DNA of 16,615 bases, taken from contig JBBHKE010001460.1 in the NCBI GenBank assembly GCA_037447655.1, positions 1 through 16,615 on the forward strand. Direction: 5' to 3'. This DNA comes from Zygnema cylindricum (taxonomy: Eukaryota > Streptophyta > Zygnematophyceae > Zygnematales > Zygnemataceae). Positions 1 to 7,816 of this stretch are shown here, piece after piece; position 1 is the first letter of the stretch; each line of letters begins with the position of its first letter. Below the pieces are notes generated by a model. The model saw only the letters and a list, made by a program, of their open reading frames with translations, did not search any database and was not told the DNA's origin. The translations under genes were made by a program, and so were the position numbers.

Positions 1-742
1 AATTTGTACATGGTATGTACTTTTCAAATGCAACTGAAAATTAAAAAAGTAATCTCGAAACGGTCCTTCGTCGCGCAATTTCTTTCGTCACACTATTTCC
101 AGCAAAAAAAATTAGTCATGTTCGAAAACAGGAACCCAAAAAATGAGCTGGCGTACAAGACTGGCGTTTGCAGAAAGCTACAAAGATTCTGTCGTTTTAT
201 GACTTGTTAGTATAATTTGTCGGTGTGAAGATTTTTAAAAGATTTTATATATCCGGTCAAAGGCCACGTGGTGCCACTCAATGTATAACACGTGGGTTAC
301 AAACTCTACGTGATGGAGCATCGACTCAATTAACCCGGCCCGTAGAGTTAGCCGTACTATTACAGAAACGACTGATGGAACTTGATCCTTAAAAGTTTTC
401 TAGCATCTTCGCCAGTCGCTAAATTTTATCTGCGCTTATCTAGTTAGAGGGTTTTTCAGTTACCGTACGCAATGCGGTCCCGATAATGCATATTATTATT
501 TTGAGGCCGTAGAATAAGACGACCTAATTGTGTTTTTACTTCCAGATCGGCAATTTTTTCTAGTACGGCCGAAATATATATGGAGACGGAAGCGTGCGAG
601 CGAATCTTTCGCGTCCGCATATGTTTCCCGAATTGAAAATGCACGGATGCCGATAACATCCCGTCGGAGAAAAATTATCATAACGCCGTAAATACCACCA
701 GGTGCCGAAATAATGACCGAACGAGCTGATCGCCTATTACTG
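1..742. other. Unassigned AT-rich DNA, no gene seen
   Basis: No reading frame here looks like a real protein; open frames are short, overlap on both strands and match no family I know. Two CACGTG (G-box) hexamers lie at about 265 and 289. A 9-bp inverted repeat, AACTCTACG (302-310) against CGTAGAGTT (341-349), follows them. Nothing shows that these act as a promoter. Confidence 0.6.
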
Positions 743-914
743 TACACCGCGAATCGTTATTAGTGTCAAATCTTAAATATGTTGATAGAATTTTACCGTA
801 TTGATGCTAATTATGAATTTGAAATTTTTCAAATAAAAGGTGTATTCTAATTTCGGCGTTTATGCTAATTTGGGAACAGCAAAAATGGAATATTCGCCGT
901 ACGATTATCTACAT
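743..914 (+). mobile_element. Solo left end of a TA-flanked CACCGC-family element
   Basis: After a TA at 743-744 the sequence CACCGCGAATCGTTATTAG begins, the same terminus seen at 917, 1131 (inverted), 6813, 7307 (inverted), 7310, 15821 (inverted) and 16363. No matching inverted right end is found before the complete copy at 917, so this is a truncated or decayed member. Its interior repeats short GCTAAT words, as other members do. No coding capacity is visible. Confidence 0.55.
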
Positions 915-916
915 TA

Positions 917-1131
917 CACCGCCAATCGTTATTAGCGTTGTGTACGCTAATTCCGTCCCGCTTTTTTTTTTTAATTCTCAAATAGAATTATCCACTCTAT
1001 TTAAAAAAATCCCTAATTCCTAATTAGAATAGACGATTTCTTCGAAAATTTTCAAATTCCCAAATAACGTAACCCACGCTAATTATTCGTATACGCTAAA
1101 AAAACTTACACGCTAATAACGATTGGCGGTG
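917..1131. mobile_element. Complete 215-bp CACCGC-family MITE
   Basis: The element has perfect 22-bp terminal inverted repeats: 917-938 starts CACCGCCAATCGTTATTAGC, and 1110-1131 is its exact reverse complement. It is flanked by TA on both sides (915-916 and 1132-1133), as expected for a TA-specific cut-and-paste transposon such as Tc1/mariner; the superfamily is inferred from the TA alone. Subterminal words (TACGCTAATT near 950, ACGCTAA near 1093) repeat the inner part of the terminus. It is too short to code for a transposase. Its first 45 bp closely match the element at 16363. Confidence 0.8.
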
Positions 1132-1301
1132 TAGTATATGTATCCAGACAAAATATTAGAAATCGTTCACCGTCGCGAATTTAAAATATCCGTACATGCT
1201 ATATACAGTACTGTACTTACCTGAATCGAGCGTTTTTAGGTGTGAAGGTCGCGTGTGAAGCGTCCACGTCGCCCTTCACACATTTCACTCCAATTTCGCT
1301 T

Positions 1302-1440
1302 TACGACGCCGCGCGCCGCGCGGCGCGTCGTGTGTATAAATATGTTTAGGGTTTTTTCTCAATCGTGTTTGTTTTTATATAAAAAAAAACACAACCAACA
1401 ACCCTATGACCCTAAAAATCCGCGGTACCCGGGCGGTATT
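1302..1440 (+). promoter_or_regulatory. GC palindrome, TATA box and telo-box-like motif
   Basis: A perfect 16-bp palindrome CGCGCCGCGCGGCGCG (1312-1327) lies in AT-rich DNA. A TATA-box-like TATAAATA follows at about 1334, then TTAGGGTTT at about 1347. The last matches the telo-box (AAACCCTAA) known from promoters of plant ribosomal-protein genes. The DNA after it can fold back: GTGTTTG and T-rich sequence near 1364-1380 face A-rich sequence and ACAC, with TTTAGGG and CCCTAAA at the outer ends. No credible gene follows, so this may be a promoter remnant or part of a repeat. Confidence 0.25.
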
Positions 1441-1462
1441 TTGCAAAGTGTGCAGGTCTCGG

Positions 1463-1508
1463 CACTTTTCGCCTCGTGTAAGGGTAACCTTCCATCAGGC
1501 GAAAAGTG
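1463..1508. repeat. Perfect 12-bp inverted repeat with 22-nt loop
   Basis: CACTTTTCGCCT (1463-1474) is the exact reverse complement of AGGCGAAAAGTG (1497-1508). The right arm overlaps the proposed left terminus of the 1482-3510 element, so the hairpin crosses that boundary. This either weakens the boundary or means a target hairpin was used. Confidence 0.6.
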
Positions 1509-1828
1509 GGGTTGTTTACTGGAGAAAGTACCTTTCCGTACTAGGACGTACTGTTTTTTTTTTTTTTTTTACAAAAGATGTTTACTAAAAATTCGTTGAG
1601 ATTCTACATACTTCTTGGAGAAAAATACCACCGTCCGATTTTCAATTTTCGACGCAAACGCTTCTTCTTTCCAGTACGTAGCTAGTCTCCTCCGACTGTC
1701 CTCAGGAGGAGAGTTTGTGATTACTGGTCGCGTGTTTTAGTCCACTTGTAAAGTCAGAGTCGACCCACGACAGACGTGAAGCAATAAACTTACATGTGGC
1801 AATTGGAGTGTACCGTGTGACATAAAAG

Positions 1829-1904
1829 CCAGCCTGTTCGACGACAGAAAAATCTTGGTTGTATAACCAGCCTGTTCAACGACAAAAAAAACTTGGTTGT
1901 AGGA
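1829..1904 (+). repeat. Two tandem 38-bp units
   Basis: The unit beginning CCAGCCTGTTCGACGACA at 1829 recurs at 1867 as CCAGCCTGTTCAACGACA, each ending in CTTGGTTGTA. The exact 38-bp step and the few differences show a local tandem duplication inside the 1482-3510 element. Confidence 0.75.
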
Positions 1905-2065
1905 CATCCTGTGACGTCTCCTTCATAAATGTGCGATACAGCGATTCACGTACAAATGGTACATTCTTCGACATTTGTACAAACTTTTTTTTTGCAAAGG
2001 TTTTCGTGGCCTTTGATACCACAACAACCCTAAGAACGTACAGATTGTACATTAGCGTGACGCTA

Positions 2066-2265
2066 CTAGATATTTTAATCGGCGTCTGCCCGTACACATA
2101 CGTAGCTGCGATTTTGTCCTTTTGGAAAAGATGATTATTTACGTGGTACCAATCGCAATCTAACACCTCATTCACTGGCACGACCCTGATGGAAGGGTGT
2201 TACAAATATTACGGCCAGTAAACGTGTTCGTACGATTACTGGGAACGCCTGATGGAAGGTCACCC
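2066..2265 (+). repeat. Direct repeat, left copy (about 200 bp)
   Basis: This stretch runs from CTAGATATTTTAATCGG to GAAGGTCACCC and is repeated in the same direction at 3290-3510. The copies differ by scattered substitutions and by about 22 extra bases in the right copy (near 3362-3386, GGGCGGCTCAACAGG). It also holds an inner GACCCTGATGGAAGGGTG, a relative of the terminal motif. Confidence 0.85.
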
Positions 2266-2286
2266 GATTGAAGTTAAAGGGATTAA

Positions 2287-2535
2287 TTGAGTGGCTCGGA
2301 TTACGTTTACAAATGGACGGCGCATCGCGAAGCGATCCGATGTGAAATTTACGAAGTGTTGAATATGTACGCCGCCGGTACGAAGCGTCTTATTTGGACA
2401 AGTGTACTTTATTTGCGAGAGGCGTATTTATTGCAAAGGACGCAAGTTCGGTACGGTTTAATTTCAGCAAGTGGTACGTGGTACATTTGGAGGGCGGACG
2501 GCGTCCGCCGATATTTCCAAAGGATTGTATTTTGA
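2287..2535 (+). other. Unrecognised 82-codon open frame in the inserted 1 kb
   Basis: The frame is open from a stop at 2284-2286 to a TGA at 2533-2535. It has no ATG until codon 27 and reads as a mixed, slightly aromatic and arginine-rich peptide with no motif I recognise. It is locally richer in G+C than the DNA around it. A second frame (2394-2606) overlaps it, so neither is favoured. It may be a captured gene fragment or chance; I favour chance. Confidence 0.12.
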
Positions 2536-2606
2536 TAATGTGGTATCAAGTGGACCGTACGTATGTGATGTCGGTTCATGACGAGGTTTCGACCTCAAGT
2601 GACTAA

Positions 2607-3289
2607 TCAAGTTGATACTCAGTACGCGGATTTTACGGAAGCGTCGATGTAAATATTTGGTTGAACATTGATGTGTCTTTTTGTGAATTAATTATTAGTG
2701 TAGATTTACTCACTTTGACATACCTTGAAGTATTCGGGTATACCGACATTAATAGAGGTAGCTGGTAGATAGCATACGGCTGATATGCCTCCGTACATTC
2801 AGCAGTAAGCTCTTGTATATATTTGTAGGACTTCGTCATTTTAGGATTTAGGAACTTTTTGGACCAAAAACTGTTTATGGTTATTTTTGGTAATTTTATC
2901 TGAGGATTACTCTCAGATATGCAAGCGGAATTATCTGAAATTCTCCATGTGTGTTCCTATTTATATTTTTAATATTGTCACAGATTTTCAGGTCTATTGT
3001 GTGCCTGGTCTGTGTTTTACTTCATTGTGAAGTTAGTCTGTCTGATCAAAGTTCTGGCAGACTGTTTTTCTGCAACTTTGACTAGATGATGTGATCAATC
3101 TATTTATTATTTTTGTCTGAAACTTTGTGGGGTCATTTTATGTCCTAGATAATATCTGTAAATATAGTTTCAGCTTGTTTTGTTAATTCTGTTAAATTCT
3201 GTGTGTATCCAAAGTACGTTGTTTTTAGGGTAGTCTGTGGTGCTTCCTAGGGTGAATCCATGTCTAGAAATGGCTATGGACAACAGCTG
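2607..3289. other. T-rich DNA between the direct repeats, no gene seen
   Basis: About 680 bp of T-rich sequence on the plus strand, in texture like a plant intron or 3' flank, with no long open frame and no inverted-repeat ends. It differs from the surrounding repeats, which carry many GTAC and CGTAC words, and may be passenger DNA of the 1482-3510 element. Confidence 0.4.
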
Positions 3290-3510
3290 CTAGATATTTT
3301 AATCGGAGTCTGCCCGTACACATACGCAGTTGCGATTTTGTCGTTTTGGAAAAGATGATTATTCCTGGGCGGCTCAACAGGTCATACGTGGTACCAATCG
3401 CAATCTAACACCTCATTCACTAGCACGACCCTGATGGAAGGGTGTTTCAAATATTACTGCCAGTAAACGTGTTCGTACGATTACTGGGAACGCCTGATAG
3501 AAGGTCACCC
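3290..3510 (+). repeat. Direct repeat, right copy
   Basis: Sister of 2066-2265 in the same orientation. It ends in CGCCTGATAGAAGGTCACCC, followed directly by TAA and by LTR-like repeat A, which places the outer edge of the proposed 1482-3510 element here. Confidence 0.85.
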
Positions 3511-3755
3511 TAAGTTACAGAAGGCACACTTATTACAGTAAAAATTGATCCTAATTTTGTCGCAATTTACAATAATCTTGATGAATCGATGTAACGCGAT
3601 ATATTATTGGATGACCACATTACACGTGGCTAATTAAGTAACCGCAAAAATGTCACGGTTGCAAAACAACGATAATACAACACCGTCTGTCCTTTTGGTC
3701 TCGCTTGTTATCAAATTCTGTGCATTTAATAAGCTGCATCGTTTTTCATGGCTCA

Positions 3756-4537
3756 GGGTGCGTCTCTATGTACTTCAAACTTAGAGATTTTTTTTTGTTT
3801 TTTAGCGCAGATCCGTCGGACCCGGATTTATGGTGTCCCTATGTGTACCAAACGAAATTGTCACTTAAGGACGTGACTATTGTATACGTCGACAATGCCC
3901 GTGACGGTTGTCAACGTCTACAATCTGTGATGACCCACGTCATTTTTCGTAACTGCTTGTGACGTCGCGTGATTTTTTCGTGACATTGTAGACATACCGC
4001 CCTCCAGCCTGTGCCGTTTCACGGTTGAAGAAGATGTGTTTTGACTTTGCGTCTATTGTCGGCTCGACGTGAAATGGCATCTGAACCTTAGAGACCCATG
4101 CAAAAAAAAAATCCGTACCGGATGGAAACGGACAAAAGAAAACAAACTGTGTACTTCTCTTTGTCGTATTGAACAAAAACGGACAAAACATTACGAATCC
4201 TGTACACTTCCACGTCGCTTGAAATCGTTTGAACTTTTTGAACAAAACATTACACGTGCGAATACGTGTTCCTATTTGTTTATAGAAAATCCCTTGTTTT
4301 ATAACACATCGGCCTTGTGTTTTAAAGATAAGGTTATAGATAACGTTTTTTGTCGTCGAAGTGGGTCGAAGAACACAAGACGACAAGATGTAATACATTT
4401 TAAATTCGATGATGACGCAAAATGTACTTCTCTTTTTTTCTATTTTATTGTACGGTTGAAACTTACGCGGTACGGCTCTAAGTTTTGCAGGAAAACGACA
4501 GAAAAAAACCCTTACTTAAGCACACAGAGACGCACCC
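3756..4537. mobile_element. Complete 782-bp non-autonomous DNA transposon, TCA target duplication
   Basis: The left end GGGTGCGTCTCTATGTACTT and the right end, the reverse complement of GGGTGCGTCTCTGTGTGCTT, are inverted repeats that share the first 12 bp and most of the next ten. A subterminal CAAACTTAGAG (3776-3786) recurs inverted near 4475-4486. TCA lies on both sides (3753-3755 and 4538-4540). The sister locus near 8060 reads GGCTCATTCG with a single TCA, so it is a true empty site. A 3-bp duplication and GGG ends fit PIF/Harbinger-like or CACTA-like transposons, but TCA is not the usual TWA, so the superfamily is open. Two overlapping open frames on opposite strands (minus 3940-4398, plus 4069-4548) match nothing I know; the plus frame runs past the right end. 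Confidence 0.85.
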
Positions 4538-4913
4538 TCATTCGTTGAAATTTTCGGCATGGCTCTTTCGTAAAAAATTTATGCGGCAACTTTTAAAGAT
4601 TCCCGCTTCTTTTTTTATATTTTTAAAAAGGTGAGATTCAAAATTTAAAACCAAATATTAAAATCTAAATTTTGAGCCCACCCTCCTTTCATAATGGAGT
4701 GCCTCGTTTTTTTAACCTCTCATTTTTTAAATTTTCACATGTATATTGCACTCGTGGAAGAAGCTTCAACCGGAGATGACAACACGACGGTCGGAGATGT
4801 GGGGACTCAGCATACAGCTGTCAACCCGCAGGTGTCTCCCGGAAAAAACAATATGCTACAACCTAGAGGGACAAATAATCACCTTGATAATCGTTACGGG
4901 CCGAGAGAAGGGA

Positions 4914-5066
4914 TATAAAAACCTCATTCCCAAAACTATCAAGAAGTTTCCCGAAACATTTTTCGGAAAAAAGGCTATTCATGTAATAAGTTGTCCTAAA
5001 ATACTCCTCCCCTTTACCTCATCAACCCATGAAAAAAAGATAAATAAAGATAAAAAGCAAAATAAA
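4914..5066 (+). promoter_or_regulatory. TATA box and polyadenylation signals of repeat A
   Basis: TATAAAA at 4914-4920 is followed about 125-150 bp later by AATAAA at 5043-5048 and 5061-5066. The same pair is kept in copy B (TATATAAA at 8421-8428, AATAAA at 8539-8544). This spacing suits the U3-R boundary and R region of an LTR. Confidence 0.45.
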
Positions 5067-5494
5067 TGAAATGTTGTTTTCTTTTTTGATCCATTTTTTT
5101 TTTTTAATTCTAAATTTTGAATTCTTTGATTTTCTAAGTACAGTTTTTGAAAAGTTAGTTTTAGTTCGAACGAGAGTTCGAACTTAACATGAGTTAGTGT
5201 GGTCACATTTGATATCTAATCACCTTGCAGGAACTTTCGAATGTTTTTACCTGCCCTAATTTCTGGCCATTCTTGTTCAAAATATTTCCTAATTATTATG
5301 CACTCAATAGTGTTGCAGTTCTTTTTATGGCTCCATTTGTGTTCTGTTATTTTAACTGGCTTTTTAATTTTTTTTTTTTTTTTGTTTTTTGACGAAACAG
5401 GATGTGGAAGTACGCACATCGAACGATACTGTTCTCAACTCATAAATTCGTTTTGTGAATCCTCTCTAGTGGCGTAGAAGCGGATCTGAGTGCA

Positions 5495-5504
5495 GTATCA
5501 GAGC
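5495..5504 (+). other. Primer-binding-site-like motif (initiator Met-tRNA type)
   Basis: GTATCAGAGC follows the TGCA end of repeat A at once. It equals the last ten bases of TGGTATCAGAGC, the common plant LTR-retrotransposon primer site complementary to the 3' end of initiator methionine tRNA. The first two bases (TG) are not kept (CA here). Copy B shows only a degraded likeness at this point (near 8973). Confidence 0.45.
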
Positions 5505-5849
5505 AGAATTGATATAAGAAGACCGAAGAAACTACCATGTCGCCAATTAAAATGCCATTAACCTAGATTTGCAAAACTTGAACTCGAGATGAGGCCTAAA
5601 AATACATTTATGGTGGTGATAGAATAATGAAACAGAGCCTGGATTTTGAGATAGCAAGCATTGATGGCGTTAAAATAAGGGTATTGAACAATATACTTTG
5701 TTAAATTAGGGCATACATGGAAAACAGCTTAATAACCTTGATAATACAAGTATCTCACCAAGTAAAAGTGTAGAATTCCTGAACTCTGCTTCCAAAACCT
5801 TTAATCCGACAGTGTTACAAAAATTCTGTTGGTTGGTAGCTTACTTTAG

Positions 5850-5878
5850 CCTGCCAGCTGGTATGTCCAGCTGGCAGG
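5850..5878. repeat. Perfect 12-bp stem, 5-nt loop hairpin
   Basis: CCTGCCAGCTGG (5850-5861) pairs exactly with CCAGCTGGCAGG (5867-5878) around the loop TATGT. It is GC-rich in AT-rich DNA. It may be a foldback relic or a structured RNA element; no poly-U tail follows. Confidence 0.75.
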
Positions 5879-5901
5879 ATAGATTCGAAAACTGCTATTC
5901 C

Positions 5902-5925
5902 TTTGACTTTGACTTTGACTTTGGC
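5902..5925 (+). repeat. TTTGAC microsatellite
   Basis: Three perfect TTTGAC hexamers (5902-5919) and a fourth with one change (TTTGGC). Confidence 0.85.
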
Positions 5926-6433
5926 CCTGTTTATACACTTTCCTATTCTCCTATACTTCTACAAGAGCATCATTTTGGAAACTGGTGCGACATGCCATAA
6001 AAGTAGAAAGTGTCCTGATAGTGGGACAAAGAAGCTTTGGCCTAGAGAGGAATGCCAATTAGGTTACGATAAAACTGTAAATTCATGGGATCAAGGAAGA
6101 ATACAGAAATAGAGACCGACATGTGAATCAGCTGCATTAGAGAGGTAAGTGCGGACGAAAGTAAATCTTGGAAGGCAGGACGTCCAGGGCTATGGGGGTT
6201 GGTCACAGGTCTTGCCATCCTGCGCCAAAAGTTGTAAAATTGCTGACACAATTAAACATTTTCTGTCAATTGGTTTTGGTCCTTTGGATAAGATTGAAAT
6301 TTGAAAAAGGAGAGATTGAAATTAACCGCACACCAAAATAATGCAAACGGACGGTTAGGATCTCTTCCACAAAAAAAAGGAGGTGAGTACGGCTCAATGT
6401 CCGGCAGTCCTTGGCAGTCTGTTGATTCGGTTT

Positions 6434-6475
6434 GCTTGTCGGAGAAAAGTTAGGGCTTGTCGGAGACAAGAAAAG
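6434..6475 (+). repeat. Two tandem units of about 21 bp (GCTTGTCGGAGA)
   Basis: GCTTGTCGGAGAAAAG at about 6434 recurs as GCTTGTCGGAGACAAG at about 6455, a local duplication inside the decayed region. Confidence 0.5.
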
Positions 6476-6812
6476 TCAGCAAACAGGTTTGAAGCATAGC
6501 AGACAAGGAACCCGTCGTCAATCGTACCCGTTCAAAATCCATGCAGGATTTTGTCAAAAAAAAATCAATTCAAAAAAAAATGTTTTTGGCTTGGAGCATC
6601 CAGATCATAGGCTTGCCACTCCTGCGCGTTTTTCTTCGTTAACAAAAGAAAGAAAGAATCTCTTTGCAAACATGTTTGAACCAGTTTCGCTGTCGAGATA
6701 AACGTTAAGGACTTGTGTAGTAACGGCATATTTCCATGCTACTTTGCTTTTTAGCGAAGACTCTCTTTAGTACTTTTCAGAGTGTTCCGATATTCTGCAA
6801 CGAAATACTGTA

Positions 6813-7307
6813 CACCGCGAATCGTAATTAGAGTAAATTACTCTAATTCGGTCGCTCGAAATTTCAACTCTATCACATGAAATAGAGTAAATGATTCTAA
6901 TTTTTTCATTATTCTATTTAAGGTAAAGTTTAATTAGTAATTCTAATATAGGTTCGTTTTAAATAGTGTGGAGTACGGACGACCTCCGACTGTGCAAGAT
7001 TGTACTTTATTAAGTAGAAAAGTATAAATAATGATTTAATACAGGCCGTTATCATGTAACTGCGTTTTAACAAACCACGTATTGCAAACGTCATAGTGAC
7101 GATAAACTGTACGTTTTGCCAAATTCTGTACGAATAACTTATTTACAATAGAGGATATTAGCATGCCAAATTAGAGTACTTAAATAAATTAGAGTAAACT
7201 TCATAGTTGAAAAAGCTCTATCACATAAATTAGCGTTAATTACTCTAATTTATTTTTTTAGTTTTTTTACTCTAATTTTATCATTACTCTAATTACGATT
7301 CGCGGTG
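6813..7307. mobile_element. Complete 495-bp CACCGC-family element (E1)
   Basis: The first 24 bp (CACCGCGAATCGTAATTAGA and four more) equal the reverse complement of the last 24 (7284-7307) exactly. TA flanks both sides (6811-6812, 7308-7309). Subterminal regions are packed with ACTCTAAT and ATTAGAGT words. Bases 6950-7059 hold a block (TTAAATAGTGTGG, a GTACGG word, then ATTGTACTTTATTAA) kept in the copies at 15590-15821 and 16363-16615. No transposase frame is present. The TA flanks suggest a Tc1/mariner-type source, but the terminus does not match a named family I can recall. Confidence 0.8.
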
Positions 7308-7309
7308 TA

Positions 7310-7816
7310 CACCGCGAATCGTAATTAAAGTAATGAAAAAATTAGAGTAAAAAAAGTAAAAAAAATAATTAGAGTAATTTACTCTAATTTATGTGATATA
7401 ACTTTTTTAAAAAGGAATTTTACTCTAATTTATTTAAGTACTCTATATTGGGTTATGTCAACGATAATTATCCGCGCTGTAATTATGAATACTAAATTAT
7501 GTAGAAGTACAAAAACTGTCAGTCCGTATATTCTGACGTTAGTACTATTGTCGCGCTGAATGTCAGTTACGTCAAGACCACCGTCGAAGTTTACATGTAA
7601 ATTATGCGCACTTACATAATTGAAAATCAGCATTTATGAACGGATGAATACGGATGAATTACGCTTGTAGTTCGAAGGTAAACGACATTTCCCGTTACGT
7701 TGTTTGATTTTCGTACGAAAAAGGTACTTTTGAACTCTAATACCGTCGCACTTTGGTGGTTATATTAGAGTCACTTTACTTTAATAAGGTGTCTTAACTC
7801 TAATAAAGTTGCGATC
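7310..7816 (+). mobile_element. Second CACCGC-family element (E2), right end missing
   Basis: It starts CACCGCGAATCGTAATTA directly after the TA that ends E1, so both elements share one TA. For about 130 bp it mirrors the right end of E1, making a long palindrome around 7308-7309. After about 7440 it diverges. A GGTACTTTTGAA...ACTCTAATAC stretch (7727-7750) resembles sequence inside the 16363 element. No inverted right terminus is seen before LTR-like repeat B starts at 7817, so it is truncated. Confidence 0.6.

Larger units (their letters stand above)
1482..3510. mobile_element. Candidate TAA-flanked GGGT/ACCC element, 2.03 kb
   Basis: The left end reads GGGTAACCTTCCATCAGGCG (1482-1501). 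Its inverted partner at 3491-3510 matches at 18 of 20 positions, and both sides carry TAA (1479-1481 and 3511-3513). A 3-bp TAA duplication with GG-starting ends fits PIF/Harbinger; that assignment is inference. A second inverted right end at 2246-2265 matches at 19 of 20 but is followed by GAT, so it is probably an internal duplicate. No DDE transposase was recognised, so any such element is non-autonomous. About 1 kb of unrelated T-rich DNA (2266-3289) lies between the two right-end copies. Confidence 0.45.
3511..5494 (+). repeat. LTR-like repeat, copy A (split by a 782-bp transposon)
   Basis: With the insertion at 3756-4540 removed, about 1.2 kb aligns collinearly with 7824-8972. It has the order expected of an LTR: a long upstream part, TATAAAA at 4914-4920, AATAAA signals at 5043-5048 and 5061-5066, and then a downstream part. 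It stops at TGCA (5491-5494), just before a primer-binding-like motif. The left edge abuts the 1482-3510 element, so any native TG start is lost or displaced here. Against copy B the differences are many single-base indels in the first two thirds and few changes in the last 260 bp. Calling it an LTR is inference from layout. Confidence 0.55.
5495..6810 (+). pseudogene. Decayed internal region, possible copia gag/protease remnant
   Basis: Downstream of the primer-site motif no frame stays open for long. In the frame open from 5903 to 6112, bases 5975-5998 encode ILETGATCH. This resembles the Ty1/copia protease core (D-S/T-G-A-T-x-H), with Glu where the catalytic Asp would be. Family knowledge says this motif follows the gag zinc knuckle, but no knuckle is visible. 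The rest has many stops in all plus frames and shows no integrase or reverse transcriptase. A purine-rich tract (AAAAAAAAGGAGGTGAG, about 6372) resembles a polypurine tract but no LTR follows it. The assignment rests on one short motif and the context. Confidence 0.3.

Noticed and set aside
1206-1225. TACTTACCTGAATC, a perfect 5' splice site on the minus strand (CAGGTAAGTA)
   Set aside because: No coding exon lies upstream on the minus strand and no acceptor with a continuing frame was found; a single donor match can arise by chance.
2266-2268. Treating 1482-2265 as the complete GGGT/ACCC element
   Set aside because: The inverted ends match well (19 of 20), but the flanks differ (TAA on the left, GAT on the right), whereas the end at 3510 has TAA outside. 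The longer span is preferred, though not proven.
3940-4548. Open frames of 152 and 159 codons on opposite strands inside the 782-bp transposon
   Set aside because: They overlap each other, match no transposase motif I know, and the plus frame runs out through the right terminus. They look like chance frames in a non-coding element.
5162-5186. Heat-shock-element-like GTTCGAAC pairs in repeats A and B
   Set aside because: The TTC and GAA words abut instead of having the 2-nt spacing a heat-shock element needs. It is just a pair of short palindromes.
5241-5477. A 78-codon frame kept in both LTR-like copies (also at 8721-8957)
   Set aside because: The frames align only because the DNA is nearly identical. 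Every difference seen by eye changes the amino acid (His/Leu, Asp/Tyr, Arg/Gly, Gln/Lys and others), so there is no sign of protein selection, and the frame spans a T-rich run.
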